This document shows positions 35,157 to 45,306 of a stretch of 64,000 nucleotides of DNA, piece after piece. Positions within the stretch are counted from its first letter, which is position 1, and every line of letters begins with the position of its first letter. A program made the translations under genes and the position numbers. Below the pieces are notes generated by a model, which was given only the letters and a program-made list of their open reading frames with translations, ran no database searches and had not been told where the DNA came from. The DNA is from Pseudoalteromonas ostreae (GTDB lineage Bacteria; Pseudomonadota; Gammaproteobacteria; Enterobacterales; Alteromonadaceae), in contig NZ_JAGPYN010000006.1 of assembly GCF_018069805.1 (NCBI RefSeq), positions 62,001 to 126,000 of the forward strand. The letters run 5' to 3'.

Positions 35157-37385
35157 TTAGTAAAACTTCACTTTAAATTCTGCACCGATATAGCGCTCTT
35201 CATTTACCATACCCGTGTTATTAATGAAGTCGATTGCACCGATTACTTGTTGCTTGTCAAATAAGTTACGTACAAACGCAGATACTTCATACTCATAATC
35301 ACCTTCAGCCCAGTTATAACCAGCACGTAGGCCAGTTTCTAATAGTGATTTACCTTCGAATTCAACTGATTCATACAAGAAGAAGTCAATTTCGCTGCGG
35401 TATGATATATCTGTATAAGCGAAGAAGTCGCCACCAGCCAGCTCTTTAGTATAACGAAGCGTTAAGTTTGAGATCCACTCAGGCGCATGCGGCAGGCTAT
35501 TACCATCCAGTACAGCTAAGCCACTGTCATTGATTGGATCTGTAACTGTACACTGCTTACAAACTGCAACGGCTAAGTCGTTATCTTTAAGCTCTGTTTT
35601 ATTATAGCTTAAGTTAAAGGTCGCATTTAACTCATCAGTTAACACCCATTCAGTATCAAGCTCAAAACCATACCCAGTTGTTTTATCTGCATTTAGCAAT
35701 CGATTGAAGTTAGCACCGCCGCCTACAGCAGTTAACTGCTGGTCATCCATTGTATAGTAGAATACTGTTGCATTCACTCGACCTTGCCCATCAAGTACAT
35801 CCGACTTAATACCGGTTTCATACGAAGTGACAGTTTCTGAATCAGCAACAGTTACTTCGCTACCAAATAAAATACGACCTTGAAGGCTCGGTGCACGGAA
35901 ACTATTAGCTATTCGAGCATACCAGTTTACGTCATCGTTAATTTTGTAGTTAGCAGATAAATCCCAGCTAACGTGATCATCACTTACATCACGCTCAATA
36001 GATAATGGAGCACCTGAATCACCCGAAAGTGGTCCAAATGCACGATTTGCTGAAAACTCTTTTTCGTCATCAGAATAACGTAAGCCAGCGGTTAGTTTTA
36101 AATCATCATTAACCGTGTAATCAACTGAGCCGAACACAGCCCACGCTTTAGTGTCTTGCTGTTGAATAACATAACCGTTTAATGAACCGTTATTAGCCGC
36201 ATTGTAGCTGTAGTTCTCAATAGTCAACGCTTCATCAAAGTAAAAAACGCCCACTTGATAATTCACATCACCTGTATAGTTGCTCGATAAACGTAGCTCT
36301 TGTGTGTATTGGTCTTGATCTGGAATACCATCAGCACTTTCAGCCAAGCTAAGCTCCGTGCCATCGATATCGGCACGAGAATAAATTTCTGCACTTTCCC
36401 AACCAGAAATTGAAGTCACTGTGTGGTTAGCTAAATCCCACTCAAGCTTAAGACTGGCACCTTGTGACTCTACTTGCTGTGTCGCGCGAGATGCCGAATC
36501 GTGATATACCACGTCATTTTCAAATCCTGCAATTAAGTCATTTGTGCCTGACTTAATTGCATTACCGTAAAATGGAATTGGCTTACCGTCCATATCACGC
36601 ACATGGTAATTAAATAAACCAGTAAAATCATTGCCTTCATACAAGAATTGAATACGTGCGGCTTGGTCAGTGTAACCACCCAGAGCATTTTTTTGCTCAA
36701 AGCCTGGCGCACGATTATCAATATAATTGTCTTTGTCTTGCCAAAGTACTGATACGCGTGTTGATAAACGGTCTGTTAATGCACCACCTACCGCGCCTTC
36801 AAAATCAACTGCACCGCGGCTACCATAAGATACAGAACCATAGCCATCAAAATCTTGGCTTGGTTTAACTGTGTCAAACTTAACTAAGCCCGCAGGCGTG
36901 TTACGACCAAATAGCGTACCTTGAGGACCACGCAACACTTCTACGCGTGCAACATCAAATACTGGGAAGCCTTTTAAAATTGCATTTTCTTGAACAACTT
37001 CATCAACCACTAGTGACACTGGTTGTGAGGCGTTTAAATCGAAATCGGTATTACCTAAGCCACGAACATAAAAGCGTGGGAAAGAACGACCAAATGAAGA
37101 TTCAATCGATAAGCTTGGGATTTTCGCGTTCATAAAACGAATATCCATACCAGCTGAGCTGTATGCATCTAAGCTATCACCTTGTAAAGCAGAAACCGCA
37201 ACAGGTACTTCTTGTGCGTTTTCTACACGCTTACGCGCAGTGATTTGAATAACTTCTAATTGTTTGCTTTTTGCAACTGGAGCTTGCTCATCAGCAGCAA
37301 GAGTTGTAAATGAAGTACCTGCTACGGCAGAGAACAACGTTGCATTGATTAGGGTTGCTAACGTAGATCTTTTCATTGCTTTCAT
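35157..37385 (-). CDS. TonB-dependent outer-membrane receptor
   Basis: 742 residues if started at the ATG at 37385; a TTG at 37421 would add twelve. The signal peptide ends TSFTTLAADE. A TonB-box-like stretch EVIQITARKR is followed by the plug domain (about 45-160: EVPVAVSALQGDSL, FYVRGLGNTD, VEVLRGPQGTLFGRNTPAG) and a 22-strand barrel ending FKVKFY with the expected C-terminal aromatic. The plug motifs fit the large marine receptor group that imports iron complexes, vitamins or plant/algal oligomers. The substrate is unknown. It has a single promoter and terminator, and no neighbouring transport gene hints at the ligand. Confidence 0.92.
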   Translation of the reverse strand: MKAMKRSTLATLINATLFSAVAGTSFTTLAADEQAPVAKSKQLEVIQITARKRVENAQEVPVAVSALQGDSLDAYSSAGMDIRFMNAKIPSLSIESSFGRSFPRFYVRGLGNTDFDLNASQPVSLVVDEVVQENAILKGFPVFDVARVEVLRGPQGTLFGRNTPAGLVKFDTVKPSQDFDGYGSVSYGSRGAVDFEGAVGGALTDRLSTRVSVLWQDKDNYIDNRAPGFEQKNALGGYTDQAARIQFLYEGNDFTGLFNYHVRDMDGKPIPFYGNAIKSGTNDLIAGFENDVVYHDSASRATQQVESQGASLKLEWDLANHTVTSISGWESAEIYSRADIDGTELSLAESADGIPDQDQYTQELRLSSNYTGDVNYQVGVFYFDEALTIENYSYNAANNGSLNGYVIQQQDTKAWAVFGSVDYTVNDDLKLTAGLRYSDDEKEFSANRAFGPLSGDSGAPLSIERDVSDDHVSWDLSANYKINDDVNWYARIANSFRAPSLQGRILFGSEVTVADSETVTSYETGIKSDVLDGQGRVNATVFYYTMDDQQLTAVGGGANFNRLLNADKTTGYGFELDTEWVLTDELNATFNLSYNKTELKDNDLAVAVCKQCTVTDPINDSGLAVLDGNSLPHAPEWISNLTLRYTKELAGGDFFAYTDISYRSEIDFFLYESVEFEGKSLLETGLRAGYNWAEGDYEYEVSAFVRNLFDKQQVIGAIDFINNTGMVNEERYIGAEFKVKFY

Positions 37386-37546
37386 GTCGGGGTTTAACCT
37401 TTTTAGTGCACTCTTATTCAACGGTTGATGTGTTGCGCCAAGTTCACTCGGCGGGCTCGGCCAATTTTTCGCGCCTTAAGTTAAGCTGCGCGGACCTCTT
37501 TGTCGAGAGTGCAAAACGAAGTAAAGAGGCTGAACGAACGCTGAAG

Positions 37547-37555
37547 ATTATAGCA
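37547..37555 (-). promoter_or_regulatory. Extended -10 promoter of the TonB receptor
   Basis: On the minus strand TGCTATAAT gives a perfect -10 with an upstream TG. The -35 position is poor. Transcription would give a leader of about 160 bases containing a strong hairpin (CCTCTTT / AAAGAGG) between about 37494 and 37530. The rest of the 494-bp gap (37386-37879) shows no gene. Confidence 0.5.
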
Positions 37556-37879
37556 TTGTGTGACACTTTTGCTGCATAAATATGTACAAGAATATAAACT
37601 TTTTACAACAAATAACGGCACGATAAGCGAACTTGAGAGATTTTATGCAATTATATTTATTTTATGCGGACATTTGTCCTGTCAATAATCGCATTGAAAA
37701 TGTATTTAGCATCACAATTGGGAGCCGCTAATTGGCTGTAATGATCATTGAGTAAACCTAGCGTAGCCAAATTTAATTCTGCTATACAATGCTTCGGCAA
37801 AGTTAATCGATATATTTTTTGATAAATCATACCTTGTGCTAATGTATATAAACACGACAGAGCTAATCATTAAGGGTTA

Positions 37880-38431
37880 ATGATGGATCTAACCACCACA
37901 CTATCAAAGAACTGGTCAGTACTGTTTGTGCGCGGCCTCATTGCAATTATTTTTGGCGTTATTACTTGGTTTGCCCCTGAGACATCACTCAATATTTTGT
38001 TGTTATTTTTTGCGGGCTATTTTTTATTTGATGGCATACTAAGAACATGGGTTGCTTGGAACTCTAAGCAACACAATCCCTATTGGCGCTGGTTATTGGC
38101 CGGTGGGGTGTTATCAATCATCGCAGGACTAGTTACCCTATTTGCACCAAACGTTACCGCGATACTATTACTTTATTATGTCGCTGCGTGGGCCATAGCG
38201 ATTGGCGCTGTTGAAATTTTAATTGCGCTTAAATTAAGAGCGGAGATATCTAATGAGTGGATATTAATTATTACTGGGGCAATATCAGTATTGTTTGGTT
38301 TATATTTAATCTTTAATCCTAGCGCAGGGATCCATACTTTACTTTGGTTAGTCGCCACTTACGCCGTACTATTTGGTGCTTTAATTGTATTATTTTCATT
38401 AAAGCTAAAAAAGATGGCACAACAGCAATAA
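37880..38431 (+). CDS. HdeD-family membrane protein (DUF308)
   Basis: 183 residues, close to E. coli HdeD (190). Six membrane segments are arranged as three pairs, each beginning with a motif like LIAIIFGVITWFAP or GAISVLFGLYLIFNP, the internal repeat of DUF308. E. coli HdeD is tied to acid resistance at high cell density. The role here is inferred only from the family. Start at 37880 or the next ATG at 37883, both after AAGGG. Confidence 0.87.
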   Translation: MMDLTTTLSKNWSVLFVRGLIAIIFGVITWFAPETSLNILLLFFAGYFLFDGILRTWVAWNSKQHNPYWRWLLAGGVLSIIAGLVTLFAPNVTAILLLYYVAAWAIAIGAVEILIALKLRAEISNEWILIITGAISVLFGLYLIFNPSAGIHTLLWLVATYAVLFGALIVLFSLKLKKMAQQQ

Positions 38432-38445
38432 CTCATCAATAAAAA

Positions 38446-38480
38446 CGAAGTAATTTGCTACTCGTTGCAGCAAATTACTT
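38446..38480. terminator. Convergent terminator between hdeD-like and mscS-like genes
   Basis: A perfect 13-bp stem, GAAGTAATTTGCT / AGCAAATTACTTC, with a 9-base loop. A T run follows only on the minus strand, so it mainly serves the MscS-like gene. A second hairpin, GATACC / GGTATC, follows at 38488-38508. Confidence 0.75.
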
Positions 38481-38517
38481 CTGCAAGACGATACCCTACA
38501 AGTCGGTATCGCTGGAT

Positions 38518-39390
38518 TTATTTCGTTGCTCGTCCCCGCCTTAATGCAATTTCACCATCAATATGTATATCCCGTTGTGGGAAAGAAATAACGACATTAT
38601 GCTCAGCAAATATTTTATACACGCTAAAACGAATATCACTACGAACTTGGCGCAACATGGTTTCTGATTCTGCGCAGACCCAAAAAATAGCATTAAACAC
38701 TAAAGAGCTTTCAGCAAAATCATCAAATAACACTGACGATGCCGGCGTCGGGAGTATTGCAGAATGCTCGCTCAACACTTGTTTGATCAATTTTTCAACT
38801 AGCAATGCATCTGATCCATATGCCACACCAACACTGACTGACGAACGGGCATTGCGGTCAATCAAGGTCCAATTCGTCACTGTGTTTTCGAGTAGTTGAC
38901 TGTTTGGTATAAGCATGTGCACACCATCGTTGCGACGAATGCGTGTGGAGCGGGTATTAATCGTTTCAACCACCCCTTTGGCGTTGCCCACTTCTAAGAA
39001 ATCTCCAATACGAATTGGCCGCTCCCACATTAAAATCCAGCCACTAATAAAGTTATTAATGATATTTTGTGCCCCGAATCCTACACCAATAGCTATAGCG
39101 CCAGAAACAAAGGCAAATGCTGTTAACGGAATATTTAACACTTCAAGGGAGGTAAATATTAAAATTGCGATACTTAACACTAAATAAATACGAGTAAATA
39201 AATGCACCGCATCAGGATTCATGTTACGTGCGAGAAGAGTTTTTCGTATTAATCGACCAATCCATTTAACCACAAACCACATAGCAAAGAGTATCAAAGG
39301 CACTTGAATAACTTTAGCTACAGTAATTTCGATATTGTTATAACTAAAAATTACATACGATAAATAATGAGAGATTAACTCTAACGTCAT
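38518..39390 (-). CDS. Small-conductance mechanosensitive channel (MscS family)
   Basis: 290 residues, near E. coli MscS (286). Three membrane segments are followed by the MscS middle domain: the pore helix region AIGVGFGAQNIINNFISGWIL, then ERPIRIGDFLEVGNAKGVVE and TRIRRNDGVHMLIPNSQLL are all classic. The channel opens under membrane tension to release solutes upon hypo-osmotic shock. AAAAAG precedes the ATG at 39390. It is convergent with the hdeD-like gene. Confidence 0.93.
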   Translation of the reverse strand: MTLELISHYLSYVIFSYNNIEITVAKVIQVPLILFAMWFVVKWIGRLIRKTLLARNMNPDAVHLFTRIYLVLSIAILIFTSLEVLNIPLTAFAFVSGAIAIGVGFGAQNIINNFISGWILMWERPIRIGDFLEVGNAKGVVETINTRSTRIRRNDGVHMLIPNSQLLENTVTNWTLIDRNARSSVSVGVAYGSDALLVEKLIKQVLSEHSAILPTPASSVLFDDFAESSLVFNAIFWVCAESETMLRQVRSDIRFSVYKIFAEHNVVISFPQRDIHIDGEIALRRGRATK

Positions 39391-39570
39391 ACTTTTTCCA
39401 GAATCAATAAAACAAATAGCTATTCAGGGTTAAGTAAGTTTAGCACGCCATAATGGCATTTACGGAGAAGTTAAAGTTCAATATGTTTTTTATGAACAAA
39501 TCATTAACATTTTCTTACAGGCAATGCTATATAAGTACTGTAAGCTTAAATAAAGCACGAGGAACGAATA

Positions 39571-39780
39571 ATGTCACAACTGACCTTAAATCAAAAATTA
39601 GCCACGCTACAACCTTTAGTTGATTTGCAACTGTTTGAATCAAGTATTGGATACCGCAATAAAATTTTGTCTGTACTTGCAGAGCAAGAACATACTCTTA
39701 ATTGCATTAACAAAGAGTTTGGTCATCAGCTACCGGCTAGCTTTGGTAGCGAAAAAAAGTTTGTTTTAGGTTACAACTAA
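39571..39780 (+). CDS. Small protein of unknown function
   Basis: 69 residues with a strong ribosome site (ACGAGGAACG) before the ATG. The sequence is mostly helical (MSQLTLNQKLATLQPLVDL) with one Cys and no membrane segment or signal peptide. Its well-placed ribosome site and lack of an overlapping longer frame support a real gene. Function unknown. The 250 bases after it contain no gene. Confidence 0.6.
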   Translation: MSQLTLNQKLATLQPLVDLQLFESSIGYRNKILSVLAEQEHTLNCINKEFGHQLPASFGSEKKFVLGYN

Positions 39781-40030
39781 TTTTGCTACTTCGCACATGC
39801 AATATAAACCAAAATTCCCAATTAAGTACCAACCTGTAGTAGCTTTAATACGCCTAATTGTTTAAGGCTACTATTTTTCGATTTACACTACTTTACCTAA
39901 AAACACGCTTTTTGCGCTCAATCCCCACCTTAAACCGATAAACTTAGTTGTATATACATGAAAATTTGCTAAGTTATGGGTGTTTTATGTCTCGCCTGTT
40001 TTCAAGGCTCACCTATTTTATGGAGTTCTC

Positions 40031-42163
40031 ATGCGTAAGACCCTTATAGCAACTACAATTGCTAGTGCATTATTATTATCTGCTTGTAGTTCGCAAAACG
40101 ATGCAGATACAAAAGAGCAAACGACTCAAGTACAAACAGTCAATGTAGACAACGTATTAATGAAACCAAGTCCATTACAATATATGGCACCAGAATTTGA
40201 TAAATTTGGTACCAGTGATTATGAACCGGCATTTGATGCAGGTATTGCCCAGCAAAAAACGCAAATCGCGGCTATCGCTAACAATCCAGCCCCAGCTACA
40301 TTTAAAAACACCCTAGTTGAATTAGAACTATCGGGCGAATTGCTTGATCGCGTTTCAACCGCTTTCTATAACTTGTCTGGTTTGATCTCTAATAATGAGT
40401 ATCAACGTATTGCAGCAAAAATGGCCCCGGTGTTATCTGCGCATTCTGATGACATTTATCTTAACAAAGCATTATTTTCACGTGTTGAAACCATTAATGA
40501 CAATAAAGCGAAGTTAAATGCCGAAGACCAGCGCTTAGTTGAGTTTTACTACACTAAGTTTGTTAACGCTGGTGCAAAATTAGATGAAGCACAAAAAGCC
40601 AAAATGCGTGAAATCAATGCAGAGCTTGCTAAGTTATCAACAGCCTTCTCACAAAATGTATTAAAATCGTTTAAAGAGGACGTGGTATTAGTAACCGATA
40701 AAAGCGAACTTGCTGGACTTTCTGATGCTGAAATAGCAAGCCTTGCCGCTGCCGCTAAAAAAGCAGGTAAAGAAGGCTACATGATCACGTTAGTGAACAC
40801 CACGCAACAGCCGATTCTCAGCAGTCTAGAAAACCGTAAGTTACGTGAACGTATTTTTAAAGCATCAACGACTCGTGCACAAAATACCAATGGCCCTATC
40901 ATTATCAAAGAAACCAATTTGCGCGCTCAAAAAGCAGCACTACTTGGCTACAAAGATTGGGCTTCATATGTAATGACCACACGTATGGCTAAAACCACTG
41001 AAAACGTTTATGGCATACTAGATGACTTGGCACCAAAAGCCGTAAATAAAGCAAAAGCTGAAGCTGCTGAAATTCAAAAAGTAATTGATGCATCAGGCGA
41101 AACGTTTGCTGTACAACCATGGGACTGGGCATTCTATTCTGAAAAAGTGCGCCAAGCTAAGTACGACCTAGATCCTGCTTTAGTTAAGCCATACTTTGAA
41201 ATGCAATCAGTGATCCATAACGGTTTATTCTTTGCGATGGAAAAACTATACGGCATTACTTTCAAAGAGCGTAAAGATTTACCACTTTATCACGAAGATG
41301 TAATGGCGTTTGAAGTGTTCAACGCCGATGGTAGTGCTATTGGTTTATTCTACATGGACCCTTATGCTCGTGAGGGTAAACGTGGTGGTGCTTGGATGAG
41401 TGCATATGTTAGCCAAAGTGGCTTAAAAGGCACTAAACCTGTAATTTATAACGCGCAAAACATTCCTAAACCTGCAGACGGTCAGCCAACACTAATGACT
41501 TTTGACGAAGTTACGACTATGTTCCATGAGTTTGGTCATGCGGCACACGGTTTGTTCTCAGACGTAAAATACCCAAGCCTTGCTGGCACTGCTACAGCTC
41601 GTGACTTTGTTGAGTTCCCGTCACAAGCGAATGAAGATTGGAACATTGAACCAACTGTACTTGCTAACTACGCGAAGCATTACAAAACAGGAGAGCCAAT
41701 TCCAAAAGAGCTACTAGCAAAAGTACTTAAGTCACAAAACTTCAACCAAGGTTTTGGCACCACTGAGTATTTAGCTGCAGCATTACTTGATATGGAATGG
41801 CATTCATTTGGTGTTGATAAGAAAATAACTGATGTACAAAAATTTGAGCATAACGCGTTAGAGAAACACGGCATTGCTTACTACCCTGTACCACCGCGTT
41901 ATAAGTCTTGCTACTTTAGCCACACCTTTGCTGGTGGCTATTCAGCAGGTTACTACGCGTACCTTTGGACTGAGGTATTTGCAGCTGATGCCTTTGCGCA
42001 TATGACAAAGCAAGGCGGCTTAACTCGTGACAACGGTGATAGCTTCCGCAAAGAGATTTTATCAAAAGGTAACAGCCGCGACTTAATGCAAAGCTATATT
42101 GAGTTCCGTGGTCAAAAGCCAACGACAGACGCACTACTTAAGCGTCGCGGTTTAGTTAAATAA
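40031..42163 (+). CDS. M3-family oligopeptidase lipoprotein (Dcp type)
   Basis: 710 residues. The ATG at 40031 is chosen because GGAG lies five bases upstream and a lipoprotein signal follows directly (IASALLLSACSS, lipidated Cys near 19). The M3 catalytic domain contains HEFGHAAHG (about 499) with the distal Glu about 25 residues later (VEFPSQANEDW). The layout and the GYSAGYYAYLWTEV segment match peptidyl-dipeptidase Dcp and related oligopeptidases. It should cut short peptides in the periplasm or at the outer membrane, feeding peptide uptake; the POT transporter in this window is one possible partner. It stands alone with its own terminator. Confidence 0.93.
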   Translation: MRKTLIATTIASALLLSACSSQNDADTKEQTTQVQTVNVDNVLMKPSPLQYMAPEFDKFGTSDYEPAFDAGIAQQKTQIAAIANNPAPATFKNTLVELELSGELLDRVSTAFYNLSGLISNNEYQRIAAKMAPVLSAHSDDIYLNKALFSRVETINDNKAKLNAEDQRLVEFYYTKFVNAGAKLDEAQKAKMREINAELAKLSTAFSQNVLKSFKEDVVLVTDKSELAGLSDAEIASLAAAAKKAGKEGYMITLVNTTQQPILSSLENRKLRERIFKASTTRAQNTNGPIIIKETNLRAQKAALLGYKDWASYVMTTRMAKTTENVYGILDDLAPKAVNKAKAEAAEIQKVIDASGETFAVQPWDWAFYSEKVRQAKYDLDPALVKPYFEMQSVIHNGLFFAMEKLYGITFKERKDLPLYHEDVMAFEVFNADGSAIGLFYMDPYAREGKRGGAWMSAYVSQSGLKGTKPVIYNAQNIPKPADGQPTLMTFDEVTTMFHEFGHAAHGLFSDVKYPSLAGTATARDFVEFPSQANEDWNIEPTVLANYAKHYKTGEPIPKELLAKVLKSQNFNQGFGTTEYLAAALLDMEWHSFGVDKKITDVQKFEHNALEKHGIAYYPVPPRYKSCYFSHTFAGGYSAGYYAYLWTEVFAADAFAHMTKQGGLTRDNGDSFRKEILSKGNSRDLMQSYIEFRGQKPTTDALLKRRGLVK

Positions 42164-42183
42164 GCTTAAAACTCACTAACACT

Positions 42184-42214
42184 AAAAGCCCGCACATTGT
42201 TGCGGGCTTTTTTG
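42184..42214 (+). terminator. Rho-independent terminator
   Basis: An 11-bp stem, AAAAGCCCGCA / TGCGGGCTTTT, with a 6-base loop followed by TTT, 21 bases after the M3 peptidase stop. Confidence 0.92.
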
Positions 42215-42251
42215 TTATAGTAAAACTTTAGAATTATTAATTATAAAAACG

Positions 42252-43097
42252 ATGTATTACTTATTAGCAACGACCCTACTTTGGGCTTTTTCATTTAGTT
42301 TAATTGGCGTCTATTTAGCCGGTCAAGTTGATGCGTGGTTTAGTGTATTAATTCGCGTAGCCCTAGCCACACTGTTATTTTTACCGTTTTTAAAACGAAC
42401 ACCTCCCCCACTTGCTTGCAAGCTCATGCTGATAGGCGCTGTACAACTGGGCATTATGTATAGCTTTTACTACCACTCATTTTTGTTCTTAAGTGTACCT
42501 GAAGTACTGCTATTTACCGTAATGACCCCGCTTTACATCACGTTATTAAATGATGCGTGCAACAAATATTTTAATCCGCCATTTTTTATAGTCGCTTTTA
42601 TTGCCGTGTTGGGTGCCATTACTATTCGCTATGAAAACTTAGACAGTAACTTCTTAGTCGGATTATTACTGGTTCAAGGCGCTAATATTAGCTTTGCTGT
42701 AGGACAAGTAACCTACAAACGCTTAATGCTCAATAAGCAGCTTGATGATAAAACCGTATTTGGCTGGTTTTTTATTGGCGCACTCATTATTGCAAGTAGC
42801 TGTTATGCCTTATTTGGTAACTCAAACAAATTACCAAGCACCTCAACACAATGGGGCATACTAATTTATTTAGGAACTGTGGCATCTGGTGTTGGCTATT
42901 TTATGTGGAATAAAGGCGCCACGCTTGTCAATGTGGGCGCACTGGCGGTGATGAACAACTTGCTTATTCCTGCGGGCATTGTTGTTAATGTGCTTATTTG
43001 GAATAGGGACGCGAACATACTCAGATTAAGCATTGGCGCGGGAGTTATGCTTTTTGCCTTAGTAGTAAACCAAATAATGGCTAAAAGAGTGAATTAA
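42252..43097 (+). CDS. DMT-superfamily transporter (EamA domains)
   Basis: 281 residues with ten membrane segments in two EamA halves. The N-terminus LLATTLLWAFSFSLIGVYL and the later SFAVGQVTYKRLML, ending the first half and opening the second, are typical. Family members export amino acids or other small metabolites. The substrate cannot be told. No ribosome site is obvious before the ATG. Confidence 0.85.
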   Translation: MYYLLATTLLWAFSFSLIGVYLAGQVDAWFSVLIRVALATLLFLPFLKRTPPPLACKLMLIGAVQLGIMYSFYYHSFLFLSVPEVLLFTVMTPLYITLLNDACNKYFNPPFFIVAFIAVLGAITIRYENLDSNFLVGLLLVQGANISFAVGQVTYKRLMLNKQLDDKTVFGWFFIGALIIASSCYALFGNSNKLPSTSTQWGILIYLGTVASGVGYFMWNKGATLVNVGALAVMNNLLIPAGIVVNVLIWNRDANILRLSIGAGVMLFALVVNQIMAKRVN

Positions 43098-43166
43098 TTA
43101 CTCTGTAGTGAAATTGTCACTAATAATTAGTATGGTAGCGCCCACTTTGATTTTTAAGGAAAAATA

Positions 43167-44492
43167 ATGAAGCACATACATTTACTAACTAGTTGTTTAT
43201 TATTAATTACACTCGCTGGCTGCGACGACGATGTAGAGATAGTCGAGAAAGAAGTAGTTGTTACCAATACAGAGGTTGAAATTGTTAAAGTTCCTACCCC
43301 GGTTATTGTTGAAGTAGCGCAAGGTACGAATATTCAACTCGGTACTCGCCCAGACTACTTAATTGACGATATGGCCACCAGCGCACTAAAAACAAAATTA
43401 GAATCGTGCAAAGATGGCCCTTTTTATCGTACTGATTTTTCAATTGGTCACCGCGGTGCCCCTATGCAATACCCTGAGCACACAAAAGAATCTTATATTG
43501 CAGCGGCTCGTATGGCCGCAGGTATTATCGAGTGCGATGTGACATTTACAAATGATAAAGAGCTGGTATGCCGCCATTCACAATGTGATTTACATACCAC
43601 CACTAATATTTTAGCAATCCCAGAACTTGCTGTTAAATGTAGTGAGCCATTTACACCTGCGGATCCTAACAGTGGCACGCCTGCTGCAGCTAAATGTTGC
43701 ACCAGCGATATTAGCCTGGCGGAATTTTTAACCCTTGAGGGTAAAATGGATGGCGCGAACACCAATGCTACCAATGTTAGCGATTATATGAATGGAACAC
43801 CGAGTTGGCGCACTGATCTATACGCCACCTCTGGTACACTCATGACCCATAAACAAAGTATTACGCTATTTAAAGAGCTGGGTGTAAAAATGACTCCAGA
43901 GCTTAAATCGCCTCAAGTGAGCATGCCTTTTAATGGTATGACTCAAGCGCAATATGCACAAAAAATGCTGGATGAATACACGCAAATGGACGTACCCGCA
44001 AACCATGTTTATCCGCAATCATTTAACCTAGCCGACGTAGAGTATTGGATTAACACTAATCCTGAATTTGCAGCGCAAAGTGTGTATTTAGATGGCCGCG
44101 ACAGCAATGCAGGGTTTGATCCTAATAACGCAGCAACATGGCAGCCAAGCATGGCTGAGTTAGCTACTGATGGCGTTAAAATTATAGCGCCCCCTATTTG
44201 GATGCTGCTAACCATAGATAACGACAGTAATATTGTACCCTCACAGTACGCTATAGATGCTAAAGCCGCAGGGCTTAATATTATTGCATGGAGCCTTGAA
44301 CGCTCTGGCCCTCTAAATGAAGGCGGCGGTTATTATTATCAATCTATTAGTGATGTTATAGATAACGATGGCGACATGTTCACTGTGCTTGATGTTTTAG
44401 CACAAGAAGTGGGGGTCATGGGGGTATTTTCCGATTGGCCTGCAACCGTAAGTTACTATGCTAGCTGTAATAAAATGCCTGCAAGTATTTAA
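43167..44492 (+). CDS. Glycerophosphodiester phosphodiesterase-like lipoprotein
   Basis: 441 residues with AAGGAAAA before the ATG. Lipoprotein signal [12 protein letters not shown] (Cys near 19) is followed by a Val/Glu-rich spacer and the GDPD TIM barrel. [19 protein letters not shown] (about 93-111) supplies catalytic His and the PE/H motif, [19 protein letters not shown] the metal-binding Glu/Asp and second His, and TPELKS another conserved acid. The enzyme would hydrolyse glycerophosphodiesters to glycerol-3-phosphate and an alcohol in the periplasm. Two inserts rich in Cys (near 150-180) suggest disulphides. It could recover phosphate from phospholipid head groups. Confidence 0.9.
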   Translation: MKHIHLLTSCLLLITLAGCDDDVEIVEKEVVVTNTEVEIVKVPTPVIVEVAQGTNIQLGTRPDYLIDDMATSALKTKLESCKDGPFYRTDFSIGHRGAPMQYPEHTKESYIAAARMAAGIIECDVTFTNDKELVCRHSQCDLHTTTNILAIPELAVKCSEPFTPADPNSGTPAAAKCCTSDISLAEFLTLEGKMDGANTNATNVSDYMNGTPSWRTDLYATSGTLMTHKQSITLFKELGVKMTPELKSPQVSMPFNGMTQAQYAQKMLDEYTQMDVPANHVYPQSFNLADVEYWINTNPEFAAQSVYLDGRDSNAGFDPNNAATWQPSMAELATDGVKIIAPPIWMLLTIDNDSNIVPSQYAIDAKAAGLNIIAWSLERSGPLNEGGGYYYQSISDVIDNDGDMFTVLDVLAQEVGVMGVFSDWPATVSYYASCNKMPASI

Positions 44493-44516
44493 ACTTTGTG
44501 GCGTGTTTATTTTATC

Positions 44517-44563
44517 GCGCTCAGTTACCATATATTTTATATATTATTTAACTGAGCGCTTTT
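44517..44563 (+). terminator. Terminator-like hairpin abutting the next start codon
   Basis: GCGCTCAGTT (44517-44526) pairs perfectly with AACTGAGCGC (44550-44559) around a 23-base loop and is followed by TTTT, which touches the ATG of the dienelactone hydrolase gene. The only possible ribosome site for that gene (GAG, 44554-44556) lies inside the 3' arm. Confidence 0.6.
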
Positions 44564-45298
44564 ATGATCATCCAACACCACCATGCTGACTTGCCTACCC
44601 CTACAGGTTTAATGCGCACCACGGTTTACCGCCCCGAAATGTCAGGGCAATTTCCCGCGATTATTTTTTATTCTGAAATATTTCAGCAAACTGCGCCTAT
44701 TGCTCGCAGCGCTGCACTTTTAGCAAGCCATGGTTTTGTAGTACTTGTGCCAGAAGTGTTTCATGAGCTAAACCCTATCGGGACAGTGCTTGCTTATGAT
44801 GATGCGGGTAAAGATAAAGGTAATAACGATAAGTGGGCAAAACCACTTGAATCCCACGATAGCGATACCCAAGCGTTGATCGACTTTGTACAAACACAAG
44901 ATTATTGCACTGGCTCTGTAGGTACTATGGGTGTCTGTATTGGCGGTCACTTAGCTTATAGAGCCGCATTAAACCCACACATAAAAGCCGCATTTTGCTT
45001 ATATGCCACCGACATTCATAGCGATACTCTCCCCGCACAAGCCGGTAATAACTCGTTTGAGCGTATGGCTGATATTCAAGGTGAAATACACTTTATTTGG
45101 GGAAAACAAGACCCCCATGTGCCACAACAAGGCCGTACTAAAATCTACCAGCAAGCAGTTGCCACTGGCATCAATTACCAATGGCAAGAAGTTAACGCCC
45201 AACATGCCTTTATGCGCGATGAGGGGGAGCGATACGACGGCGCACTAGCAATCACCATGTACCAGCAAGCCATTGCATTGTTTAACCGTACTTTGTAA
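44564..45298 (+). CDS. Dienelactone hydrolase family protein
   Basis: 244 residues, an alpha/beta hydrolase. The nucleophile elbow is GVCIGG (Cys near 125), characteristic of dienelactone hydrolases that use Cys rather than Ser. A catalytic Asp lies in WGKQDPHVP and the His in NAQHAFMRDEG. Family members open lactones or act on related small esters in the cytosol. The specific substrate is unknown. The gene starts right after a hairpin with a U tract and has no free Shine-Dalgarno sequence. Confidence 0.87.
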   Translation: MIIQHHHADLPTPTGLMRTTVYRPEMSGQFPAIIFYSEIFQQTAPIARSAALLASHGFVVLVPEVFHELNPIGTVLAYDDAGKDKGNNDKWAKPLESHDSDTQALIDFVQTQDYCTGSVGTMGVCIGGHLAYRAALNPHIKAAFCLYATDIHSDTLPAQAGNNSFERMADIQGEIHFIWGKQDPHVPQQGRTKIYQQAVATGINYQWQEVNAQHAFMRDEGERYDGALAITMYQQAIALFNRTL

Positions 45299-45306
45299 GC
45301 CATAAA

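Noticed and set aside
37376-37579. 67-codon plus-strand frame upstream of the TonB receptor
   Set aside because: It overlaps the receptor leader and promoter on the other strand and shows no ribosome site.
38465-38899. 144-codon plus-strand frame
   Set aside because: Antisense to the mechanosensitive channel gene.
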